NCBI GenBank assembly: GCA_002352665.1
Contig: DEIV01000080.1
Coordinates: forward strand, 1 to 36,021
Origin: Flavobacteriaceae bacterium UBA2765
Lineage (GTDB): Bacteria > Bacteroidota > Bacteroidia > Flavobacteriales > Flavobacteriaceae
DNA length: 36,021 nt
Direction: 5' to 3'
A program made the translations under genes and the position numbers. The notes under the pieces were generated by a model. That model searched no databases and was not told where the DNA came from. It saw only the letters and a list, made by a program, of their open reading frames with translations. How positions within the stretch are numbered: position 1 is the first letter of the stretch; each line of letters starts with the position of its first letter. Shown one piece after another: positions 1 to 7,459 of the stretch.

Positions 1-243
1 TTTTTTAGCCAAGGCATAAGCCAATGCTTCTCCAATAGGAAATAAACCCATTTCTAAGCCTTCAATAAAAAGCATTAATCCAAAAACTACAAATAAAACT
101 CCAATTAAAACTTCTCCTATTTGCGGAAACGGTTGTTGAATTACAACAGTCTGAAAGAAAACCACAACTACAATTATTGGCATTAGATCCAATAAAGAAA
201 CTTTTAACTTTTTAATCAATAAAAGAAAATGATTTTTAAGCAT
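1..243 (-). CDS. DUF1538 family membrane protein (5' part only)
   Basis: The minus-strand frame opens at an ATG (complement of 241-243) and stays open to the window edge, giving the first 81 residues. It begins MLKNHFLLLIKKLKVSLLDL. Two hydrophobic stretches follow (about residues 20-33 and 46-60), then the pattern IEGLEMGLFPIGE, which I recognise from DUF1538 membrane proteins. These are thought to be inner-membrane transport-like proteins of unproven substrate. The rest of the gene lies outside the window. About 220 bases separate it from the antiporter gene end; I see no gene or clear hairpin in that gap. Family call is from pattern memory. Confidence 0.7.
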   Translation of the reverse strand, partial: MLKNHFLLLIKKLKVSLLDLMPIIVVVVFFQTVVIQQPFPQIGEVLIGVLFVVFGLMLFIEGLEMGLFPIGEALAYALAKK

Positions 244-465
244 TAGTTTAGAATTCTATATACGGCTAAAATAGTTAATATATGAATAATTTGACTGTAA
301 AAAGATCATATAATAACATAAATTTATGTAAATAAGATACGCATTCAGAATAAATATCATCTATTCATAAAAGCTTGAAAAAAACAAAGATATTACTATG
401 ACAAATGGTTGCATAGCTAAAGTCCAGAGAATTACTCTTCAAGAAATATAGAATTAATATACTTA

Positions 466-2286
466 CTATTTTATGTTTTTCCCTAAATATACCAAAGAAG
501 AACCATTTTCAATTTTAACATCCTTGCTATAAGAAGATATTATTTCTAAAACGCCTGATTTATTCTTAGTGAAAATGGGTACAATATCAGCATCATTATT
601 TGTCAACTCAATTAAAGCGTCATAATGCTCTTTTGATTCTAATTTAATTTCATGTATTTTCGGATATTTTCTAGCCAATTCATCCAACGAAACAAAATCA
701 TCTGTATGAGAAAACAATCCAACTTTCGGGTTGTTACCACTATCGCTCATTTCATTGGCTGATATCAATCTAAAAGATCCGTTTTCGCCAAATTGATCAT
801 GAAATTTGTTAATGGCAAAATCGTTAATTTCTGCATTAGCCGTTAAAGCCATTAAATAACCTACATCATTTAATTCAATATTATCGCCCAATGTATCGTC
901 ATAAATATTAGTATTGATAGCTTCTAAACCTAATTCTTTAGATTTATCAATATTACTCTGGTTACTATCAATTAACACTACGTGCCTGCCATTGGTTTTT
1001 AAATAATTTGCAATCAACCTTGAAAGCCCTGAGGCTCCCAAAATTAAAATACCTTCAGATTTGGTTAGAAATACTCCTACTACTTTGGCGAACATTCTGG
1101 CGGTAGTAGCATTGAGTAAAACCGTACCTAACACAATCATAAATACTAAAGGAGTAATGTATTCAGCTCCGGCTACTCCATTTTTAGCCAATTTCAATCC
1201 GAATAACGAAGCGATTCCGGCAGCCACAATACCACGAGGTCCTACCCAACTTATAAATAATTTTTCGTTAAAATGTAAACTAGATTTGTAGGTACTTAAA
1301 AAGACTCCAATAGGGCGAATTACAAAAACGACAATGGCAAAAAGAATCGCTGTTTTCCAATTGTAAATTAGTAATAGATCCTCAATATTTATATTGGCAG
1401 ATAAAAGAATAAATAAAATAGAAATGAGTAAAACGCTTAATGATTCTTTAAAGTATAATAATTCCTTAAGGTAAGTGGAATTTGAATTGCCCAATACCAT
1501 ACCCATTACCACTACAGCCAATAAGCCGGATTCGTGGGCAAAGGCATCAGATAGTACAAAAACACCTAGCACAGCGGCTAAAGAAAGAACATTTAATAAA
1601 TAATGGGGTACCCATTTTTTATTGATGATAAAATTTAATGCATGTGCAAAAGTAAATCCAAAAGTTGAGCCAAAAAGTACAATTTTACCGAACTCTACAA
1701 GTGCAGTTTTAGTAAATTCTCCTCCACCTTCAACAGAAATGAATTCAAAAACCAATACTGCTACCAAGGCACCAATAGGGTCTATTAAAATACCTTCCCA
1801 TTTCAATACAGCAGACACATCACTTTTTAATGGTATATTTCTTAAAATTGGCGTTATAACAGTTGGGCCAGTTACTATAATTAAAGCGGAGAATAAAAAC
1901 GAAATTTGCCAACTTAAATTAAATATATAGTAGGCTGCTAACGCAGCTAAAAAAAATGTGACAATAGAACCAATAGTTATTAATTTAGTTATAACAGGTC
2001 CCACATTTTTTACTTCGTTCATTTTTAAAGTTAAACCGCCTTCAAATAAAATAATGCTAATAGCAAGAGAAACAAAATAAAAAAGACTTTCGCCCGGAAA
2101 TAATCCTTCTTTTCCATTCCATATAGGTTCAATCCATTTGGTACCATCTTCAGATAAAAATTCAGCCGCAATAGGCCCAACTAATAAACCAATTAAAATT
2201 AATGGTAAGATGGCAGGAATTTTAAATTTCCAAGCCATCCATTGGGCTAAAATGCCTAAAATTATAATACCTGCCAATTCTAACAT
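466..2286 (-). CDS. Na+(or K+)/H+ antiporter, CPA family, with C-terminal TrkA-N domain
   Basis: A 606-residue inner-membrane cation/proton antiporter, likely serving pH or ion homeostasis. Residues 1-405 hold about a dozen hydrophobic segments. Family-typical patterns include GPTVITPIL (140-148), EGILIDPIGA (164-173, carrying the membrane-embedded acidic residue expected in the ion site) and WVGPRGIVAAG (347-357). Residues 410-605 form a cytoplasmic TrkA-N/RCK-like part: the nucleotide-binding turn GASGLS (417-422) follows a beta strand, and an acidic strand end (VVLIDSN, 436-442) fits NAD(H) or nucleotide sensing. Ion specificity cannot be read from the sequence. The gene lies 57 bp downstream of the permease gene on the same strand, so the two may be co-transcribed. 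Confidence 0.88.
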   Translation of the reverse strand: MLELAGIIILGILAQWMAWKFKIPAILPLILIGLLVGPIAAEFLSEDGTKWIEPIWNGKEGLFPGESLFYFVSLAISIILFEGGLTLKMNEVKNVGPVITKLITIGSIVTFFLAALAAYYIFNLSWQISFLFSALIIVTGPTVITPILRNIPLKSDVSAVLKWEGILIDPIGALVAVLVFEFISVEGGGEFTKTALVEFGKIVLFGSTFGFTFAHALNFIINKKWVPHYLLNVLSLAAVLGVFVLSDAFAHESGLLAVVVMGMVLGNSNSTYLKELLYFKESLSVLLISILFILLSANINIEDLLLIYNWKTAILFAIVVFVIRPIGVFLSTYKSSLHFNEKLFISWVGPRGIVAAGIASLFGLKLAKNGVAGAEYITPLVFMIVLGTVLLNATTARMFAKVVGVFLTKSEGILILGASGLSRLIANYLKTNGRHVVLIDSNQSNIDKSKELGLEAINTNIYDDTLGDNIELNDVGYLMALTANAEINDFAINKFHDQFGENGSFRLISANEMSDSGNNPKVGLFSHTDDFVSLDELARKYPKIHEIKLESKEHYDALIELTNNDADIVPIFTKNKSGVLEIISSYSKDVKIENGSSLVYLGKNIK

Positions 2287-2343
2287 GGATAAATTTTTTG
2301 ATGAAAATACTAATTAATATTTAATATAAAAAATTAAAAAAGA

Positions 2344-4548
2344 CTATGCTCCTTTCATAGTTAACCTCAACACAGAACAAGCTGATTTTTCTGCAAATTT
2401 ATCTTTACCTGTACCAAACAGAACGCTAATCCAGTTGTCTCTTTGAGGTGTTCCCAAAATCAATAAATCAAAACTTGCAGACATTTTAGAAATGGCTTCA
2501 ATAGGGTCATCACTTTTTAAAATAATTACCTCACTTTTAGAAGTTGCCTTTTCTAATAAACTTAAAGATAACTCCTTCATTTGCAAAATAGTATTATCAG
2601 CTGTGTTTTGATCTACAACATGGAGTAAGGTAAATGAGGCATTATAAAAATTGGATATTCTATCTGCAATAGCAATAAAATTTTTATCTCTTCTTCCGGG
2701 CCTTAATGCAAGCACAACTTTACCAATATACCTAACGCCATTATCTTTAAATAGGGCAAAGTCTGAATTGATATGTGTTACCAACCAACCAATTGGATTA
2801 CTTACCAAAATACCATTATGGGCTCTTCCATTCCAACCCATTATTAACCAATCGCAATTGGTTTGATTACTTAATTCGTGAATTGTATTGGATAAATTAT
2901 GGGTAACCGCTGCCTCAAAATCAATATCGATTTTTTGATATTCTGCCAACCTGGCTACACGTCTTTCTAAAGATGATACTTTAGGATTATCTTCTAACAC
3001 CGCATCTAAAAAAGTTTGATTTGGCACTTCTGTAATATTTACTACTTGTACCTTTTCTTTTTTATTAATAGCCGCTCCTATTTCAACCAACATTTCAGGT
3101 GAGTTTTCGTTGCCTAATAACGAAACTACTACCCCTGCCTCTGAAACTAACTTTCCATCTAAATTATGTTGATTTTCAAATTGATGATGCCTATAATTTT
3201 TATTTTTTCTATGTTTCCTTTTATATAATAAATACAGTGCCGGTCTATGCCCATATTTTTTTAAAACCCCTGTTCTTACCGCAGCTTTACCAAAATTAAA
3301 ATAAATAATAAGTCCAATTATAAAAATGGACAAGATGGCTAAAAAGGGCATTAAGCCCAAAAACACCAATAAAATAACACCACTTATTATCCCAAATAAC
3401 TGTACAAACGGGTATAAAGGTGAGCGATAAGGAGGATTATACCATTGTGCTGCTGTTTCTCTTAAGACAATTACAGCTGCATTTACCGCAATAAACATCA
3501 TAACCATAAATGCACTGGCTAATTTGGCAATTTTTTCAACATCTAAAAATAAAATTACTAAGGTCATGACCATGCAAGTCATGATAATAGTTACTACAGG
3601 AGTTAAATATTTAGAGTGAATTTTACTCATAAATTCGGGTAACAATTTATCTAAGGCCATAGCAAATGGAAATCTTGAAGCAGCTAATACTCCTGAATTT
3701 GCCATAGAAATTAATGTAATGACTCCTATTACTGCAGCTGCATATCCTATAGTTGTACCCCCTAATAAATTGGCAAGGGTATATATTGGTTTAATGTCAG
3801 TACTTAAATTCTGTAGAGGGATATTACCTGCCAATACAAAGGCAATCATCACATAAATTGACGTCATTATCAACAATGATAATATCATAGCTCTAGGTAA
3901 GTTCTTACTTGGATTTTTTATTTCTCCTGCTATAGCTGCCACTTTTGTAACACCCGCATATGAAATATATACAAAAGCAACAGTAGAAATCAATCCATAA
4001 TTTCCATTCGTAAGAAATGGATCTAATAAACTTGAATTCACCTTAGGCAATCCAAAAATAAAAAGTAAACTAAGTGTTATTAAACTCAAAGTAACCACCA
4101 CAATTTGAACCTTCCCTACTTTCTTTACACCAAAGATATTCAGCAATAAAATCAACAATAAAAAAAATACTGCAATATATTTGGTAAGGGCAGTATCTAT
4201 ATTAATTAAAATACTTAGATAAGCCCCAAAACCTACCAAAGCAAATGAGCTTTTAAAAAGCAGAGATAACCATAAACCTATTCCGGCTATGGTTCCAAAT
4301 ATGGGCCCAAAGGCCCGTTCTACATAAACATAAGTACCCCCTGATGACGGCATAGCCGTGGCCAATTCCGATTTAGATAAGGCCGCTGGTAGTATACATA
4401 GGGCAGCCAATAGATAAGCTAACCAAACTGAAGATCCTGTTTTAGCAGCCGCTAAGCCTGGCAATACAAAAATTCCACTTCCCAACATCCCTCCTATACT
4501 AATGGCTATAACTGAAGTTAAAGATAAACTACGTTCTAATTTCTTCAA
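2344..4548 (-). CDS. APC-family amino acid permease fused to two UspA domains
   Basis: A 734-residue protein. Residues 1-430 are an APC-superfamily amino acid/polyamine transporter with about 12 membrane segments, starting with the substrate-site loop GGMLGSGIFVLPG near residues 19-31 and the conserved PSSGGTYVYVERAFGP (about 67-82). After a basic linker (about 430-465), two universal-stress (UspA) modules follow, roughly 475-605 and 610-734. Each carries a degenerate ATP-loop region (IMGWNGRAHNG and ILGTPQRDNW). The fusion suggests transport regulated by nucleotide or stress state (inference). The substrate is unknown. The start is an ATG followed by MKKLERSLSLTSV, the usual start of this family. 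The antiporter gene follows 57 bp downstream, and both proteins end in nucleotide-binding domains. Confidence 0.88.
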   Translation of the reverse strand: MKKLERSLSLTSVIAISIGGMLGSGIFVLPGLAAAKTGSSVWLAYLLAALCILPAALSKSELATAMPSSGGTYVYVERAFGPIFGTIAGIGLWLSLLFKSSFALVGFGAYLSILINIDTALTKYIAVFFLLLILLLNIFGVKKVGKVQIVVVTLSLITLSLLFIFGLPKVNSSLLDPFLTNGNYGLISTVAFVYISYAGVTKVAAIAGEIKNPSKNLPRAMILSLLIMTSIYVMIAFVLAGNIPLQNLSTDIKPIYTLANLLGGTTIGYAAAVIGVITLISMANSGVLAASRFPFAMALDKLLPEFMSKIHSKYLTPVVTIIMTCMVMTLVILFLDVEKIAKLASAFMVMMFIAVNAAVIVLRETAAQWYNPPYRSPLYPFVQLFGIISGVILLVFLGLMPFLAILSIFIIGLIIYFNFGKAAVRTGVLKKYGHRPALYLLYKRKHRKNKNYRHHQFENQHNLDGKLVSEAGVVVSLLGNENSPEMLVEIGAAINKKEKVQVVNITEVPNQTFLDAVLEDNPKVSSLERRVARLAEYQKIDIDFEAAVTHNLSNTIHELSNQTNCDWLIMGWNGRAHNGILVSNPIGWLVTHINSDFALFKDNGVRYIGKVVLALRPGRRDKNFIAIADRISNFYNASFTLLHVVDQNTADNTILQMKELSLSLLEKATSKSEVIILKSDDPIEAISKMSASFDLLILGTPQRDNWISVLFGTGKDKFAEKSACSVLRLTMKGA

Positions 4549-4623
4549 ATTGTTAATTTTTACCGAAAATAGGCATTTTTTATCAATCTGTTCAAGGCGA
4601 AAAATCTACTGTTGGTGTTAACG

Positions 4624-4840
4624 CTAGATATTACGTAAAACATCATTATATAATTCGCTAGTAATTTTATAATTGGTTAGAATTTTATCAATAAAATACT
4701 GACATTGATCTGGAAATTGCTCATCTACAACTTTACCTTGTTTAACCCATTTCTCCATGGCTGTAATATTTTTTTGTGAAGCTTCTTTACAATCAGCACA
4801 GCTAATTGCCTAAGGCTTTTGGAATTAAAAGCTTGTTCAT
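4624..4840 (-). pseudogene. Small frameshifted gene remnant, family unknown
   Basis: The 4549-4924 interval is otherwise empty. On the minus strand an ATG at 4838-4840 opens a frame (MNKLLIPKALGN) that stops after 12 codons. A +1 frame continues from about 4809 to a stop at 4624-4626 and reads ISCADCKEASQKNITAMEKW, then a plausible soluble helical stretch ending LYNDVLRNI. Joining the two frames gives a protein of about 70 residues with a CxxC pair. The second frame looks like real coding sequence but lacks its own start until an internal ATG at 4758 (44 residues). A frameshifted gene, a sequencing error, or a 44-residue protein are all possible. I do not recognise the family. Confidence 0.4.
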
Positions 4841-4910
4841 AATATGTATGTAATCTTAAAATTATGAATTGGTTAAATAAAAGGAACTAAACTGGTTTAA
4901 CTTATTTTAG

Positions 4911-4918
4911 TATTTTTG
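4911..4918 (+). promoter_or_regulatory. Candidate -7 promoter box (TATTTTTG)
   Basis: TATTTTTG matches the Bacteroidota -7 consensus TAnnTTTG and lies six bases before the ATG at 4925. If used, transcription would start at or very near the start codon, giving an almost leaderless mRNA. No good TTG (-33) partner is visible at the usual distance, so the call is weak. Confidence 0.3.
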
Positions 4919-4924
4919 TTTACC

Positions 4925-5731
4925 ATGAAACGTATAGTTATCTTTTTTTTTATTTTAGGATGTGTTTTTGTCCATGCCCAAAAAACAGATAGTATTATAA
5001 AGACAGAACTCATTAAAAAGATACCTCTTAATGTAGATCAATTTATAGGAATAGATGATTTTGAAAATATTTACGCTATAAAAAACAATACTTTCTACAA
5101 AAAAACCACTACAAAAACACTTACTTACACCAACACACAATTGGGTAAAATAACTTCTATCGATATCAAAAATCCGTTAAAAATACTGTTGTTTTATAAA
5201 GATTTTAATACTGTGCTTATTTTAGATAATAACTTAAATGAACTGACAACATCTATAAATTTTAACAACGCCTCATTTTCAAAAAACATATCTTTTGTAT
5301 CCGGTTCTTCTAATAATAATTTTTGGGTTTATAGTTTAGATGATGACACCTTACAATTATATAATTACCAAACCAACGAAATAAAACATACTAGTCAGGC
5401 ACTATCCTCTTATCAACAGGAATTTAATGTAAATAAAATGATAAGTTCCTATAAAGATTGTTGGCTAGTAGGCAAAAAAAGTATCTTACAATTTAATGAA
5501 TACGGAATTTTTATTAAAACTATTAGTTTGAATGACTTTACAGATGTTAAAATTATTGATAATGCTATTGTCTATTCAAAAAATAACCATTTATATAAAT
5601 ATGATTATAAAAGTACATCGTTAATTGATATTAAAGAAAAAATATCTATCCAAAGTTTTTATGTAAATAAAAATGATATGTATATATTTGACGGTACAAC
5701 TATTTTTGTAATTAATTTTATAAAAAATTAA
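4925..5731 (+). CDS. Secreted/periplasmic protein of unknown function, beta-propeller-like
   Basis: A 268-residue protein with a clear N-terminal signal peptide (MKRIVIFFFILGCVFVHAQ, cleavage after the AQ-like end). The mature part is a run of short beta-strand-like repeats rich in aromatic, Asn and Lys residues (for example GIDDFENIYAIKNNTFYKK), suggesting a beta-propeller or similar sheet fold. The ATG at 4925 is chosen over an in-frame TTG nine bases upstream because it places the basic MKR directly before the hydrophobic core. It sits 27 bp before the deoxynucleoside kinase gene. From memory, similar unnamed genes precede that kinase in other Flavobacteriaceae, which suggests a conserved pair, but no function follows from this. 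Confidence 0.7.
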   Translation: MKRIVIFFFILGCVFVHAQKTDSIIKTELIKKIPLNVDQFIGIDDFENIYAIKNNTFYKKTTTKTLTYTNTQLGKITSIDIKNPLKILLFYKDFNTVLILDNNLNELTTSINFNNASFSKNISFVSGSSNNNFWVYSLDDDTLQLYNYQTNEIKHTSQALSSYQQEFNVNKMISSYKDCWLVGKKSILQFNEYGIFIKTISLNDFTDVKIIDNAIVYSKNNHLYKYDYKSTSLIDIKEKISIQSFYVNKNDMYIFDGTTIFVINFIKN

Positions 5732-5758
5732 GTATATTTAATAACTAAAATCAAAAAA

Positions 5759-6373
5759 ATGCACGTTGCTATTGCAGGAAATATTGGAGCTGGAAAAACT
5801 ACCTTAACACAACTATTGGCCAAACATTATAAATGGACTCCACATTTCGAATCCGTAGAAGAGAATCCTTATCTAGATGATTTTTATTCAGAAATGGAAA
5901 GGTGGTCTTTTAATCTTCAAATCTATTTTTTGAATAGTAGGTTTCGCCAAATATTAGAAATACATGAAAGTGGTAAGAATATAATCCAAGATAGAACCAT
6001 CTATGAAGATGCTCATATTTTTGCTCCTAACTTGCATGCCATGGGTTTAATGTCTAATAGAGATTCTCAGAATTATTCTACATTATTTGAGCTAATGGAA
6101 AAATTGGTTTCTCCACCAGATTTATTAATTTACTTACGTGCAAGTATACAAACTTTAGTAGGTCAAATTCATAAACGTGGTAGAGATTATGAAAACACAA
6201 TCAGTATAGATTATTTAAGTAGATTAAACGAACGTTACGAAGCTTGGATATCTACTTACACCAAAGGAAAACTGCTCATTGTAGATATAGACAATCTTAA
6301 TATTGTAGATAATCCTGAAGATTTAGGTACTATAATAGATAAAATTGATGCACAGCTGCATGGGCTGTTCTAA
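5759..6373 (+). CDS. Deoxynucleoside kinase (deoxyadenosine/deoxyguanosine type)
   Basis: A 204-residue cytoplasmic salvage enzyme that phosphorylates deoxynucleosides at the 5' position using ATP. The P-loop is GNIGAGKT at residues 7-14. The pair EE at 34-35 supplies the base that activates the 5'-hydroxyl, and QDRTIYED (77-84) is the family DRS-type motif with Thr for Ser. Near 155-160 the HKRGRDYE segment supplies the lid arginines. Length is normal for the dNK/dGK/dAK family. The preferred base cannot be decided from sequence alone; bacterial members are usually purine-type. It is followed after 11 bp by the LuxR-type gene, so it may be the second gene of an operon beginning at 4925. Confidence 0.88.
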   Translation: MHVAIAGNIGAGKTTLTQLLAKHYKWTPHFESVEENPYLDDFYSEMERWSFNLQIYFLNSRFRQILEIHESGKNIIQDRTIYEDAHIFAPNLHAMGLMSNRDSQNYSTLFELMEKLVSPPDLLIYLRASIQTLVGQIHKRGRDYENTISIDYLSRLNERYEAWISTYTKGKLLIVDIDNLNIVDNPEDLGTIIDKIDAQLHGLF

Positions 6374-6384
6374 GCTCAATAAAA

Positions 6385-7392
6385 ATGAATAAATTTTATA
6401 TTACATTATTTGCTTTATTATGTAGTGCAAACTTTTATGCTCAGAATATAGCTGGATATGTAATTCAAAAAAATGCTACATTAAGTGAACGTAAGGTCTA
6501 TTTATCTCAATTAATTAGTGATACTATTCATTCGGAAGAGTTTTTTAAAATAATTGCAACAGCCGTTATTGATAATGATGGGTATTTTTCTATTGACAAT
6601 GAACTTCCTCAAGGAAAACACATTTATAAAATATTTATTAAAAAAAATCAAGATACTTTAACCCATAATAAGGATTTAGGTTTCGAACAATTATTTATTC
6701 TTTCAAATACAGATACTTTATTTTTTAAAAAAAGTACTATTCCATTTTCTGATTATAAAAACACAAGCAAAGCTGATAAAGAGTGGCAAAGACTAAAACT
6801 TTTTGAAAGTAATGTTTACACAGAAAAAAAATATCAAACTCTAGAGGATTCAAATCAGTATTTAAATCTAATGCGAATTTACGCCAAGGATTCCCTGAAA
6901 ATCTTAACTGTAAAGTTAATTAGCATTAAAGAATTGAATAATAAGGACTTATTAGATAAAGATATTGCTTTAAATTCTGATTTTTATTTAGACCTTTTAA
7001 AAGAATTAAAGTCTAGCGAAATTCATTCAAGGGAATATCTTTTCTTAGAAAACAAATTAACACTTTTTTTAAAAGAAAATATTCAAAAAAAATATACCTC
7101 CAGTAAATGGGTAATTTCGTTTTTATCATTGGCTATTCTAGCATTACTGTTTTTTATTTACAGATTAAAAGGTCAAAAAAATAAGCTCAGTCCAACAACA
7201 CTTAGTAGGCAAGAGTTAAATATTAGAAACTTGATTCTTGAAGGCAAAAGCAATAAAGAAATAGCCAAAGAATTGTTTATTAGTCTAAGTACGGTTAAAA
7301 CTCATATTACAAATATTTATTATAAACTTAAAGTTTCTAATAGAAATGAATTGAGTTTAAAATTTAAAAATAGCACGGGTACTAGTACCTAA
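6385..7392 (+). CDS. Membrane-anchored LuxR-type (GerE) DNA-binding regulator
   Basis: A 335-residue protein with an unusual order of parts. It starts with a signal peptide (MNKFYITLFALLCSANFYAQ). A presumed periplasmic segment of about 220 residues follows (21-241), beginning with a beta-rich part (GYVIQKNATLSERKVYLS). One transmembrane helix spans about 242-260. The cytoplasmic end (about 274-325) is a LuxR/GerE helix-turn-helix: SNKEIAKELFISLSTVKTHI, then NIYYKLKVSNRNEL. There is no receiver domain and no kinase, so it resembles a one-component transmembrane sensor. The ligand is unknown. It sits 67 bp before an outer-membrane barrel gene on the same strand, the most obvious candidate target or signalling partner (inference). 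Confidence 0.82.
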   Translation: MNKFYITLFALLCSANFYAQNIAGYVIQKNATLSERKVYLSQLISDTIHSEEFFKIIATAVIDNDGYFSIDNELPQGKHIYKIFIKKNQDTLTHNKDLGFEQLFILSNTDTLFFKKSTIPFSDYKNTSKADKEWQRLKLFESNVYTEKKYQTLEDSNQYLNLMRIYAKDSLKILTVKLISIKELNNKDLLDKDIALNSDFYLDLLKELKSSEIHSREYLFLENKLTLFLKENIQKKYTSSKWVISFLSLAILALLFFIYRLKGQKNKLSPTTLSRQELNIRNLILEGKSNKEIAKELFISLSTVKTHITNIYYKLKVSNRNELSLKFKNSTGTST

Positions 7393-7459
7393 TTCAACCC
7401 TCCATTTAATTATATTCTTAATATTCTTATTGTTCTTTGTGTTATTATCCAACACAATT

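Noticed and set aside
385..405. Minus-strand TATCTTTG box upstream of the DUF1538 gene
   Set aside because: It matches the -7 pattern, but the only TTTG partner is about 9 bases away and the leader would be over 130 bases; not convincing in AT-rich sequence.
1061..1930. Plus-strand open frames opposite the antiporter gene
   Set aside because: They are antisense shadows of a well-supported membrane protein and have no recognisable motifs or promoters.
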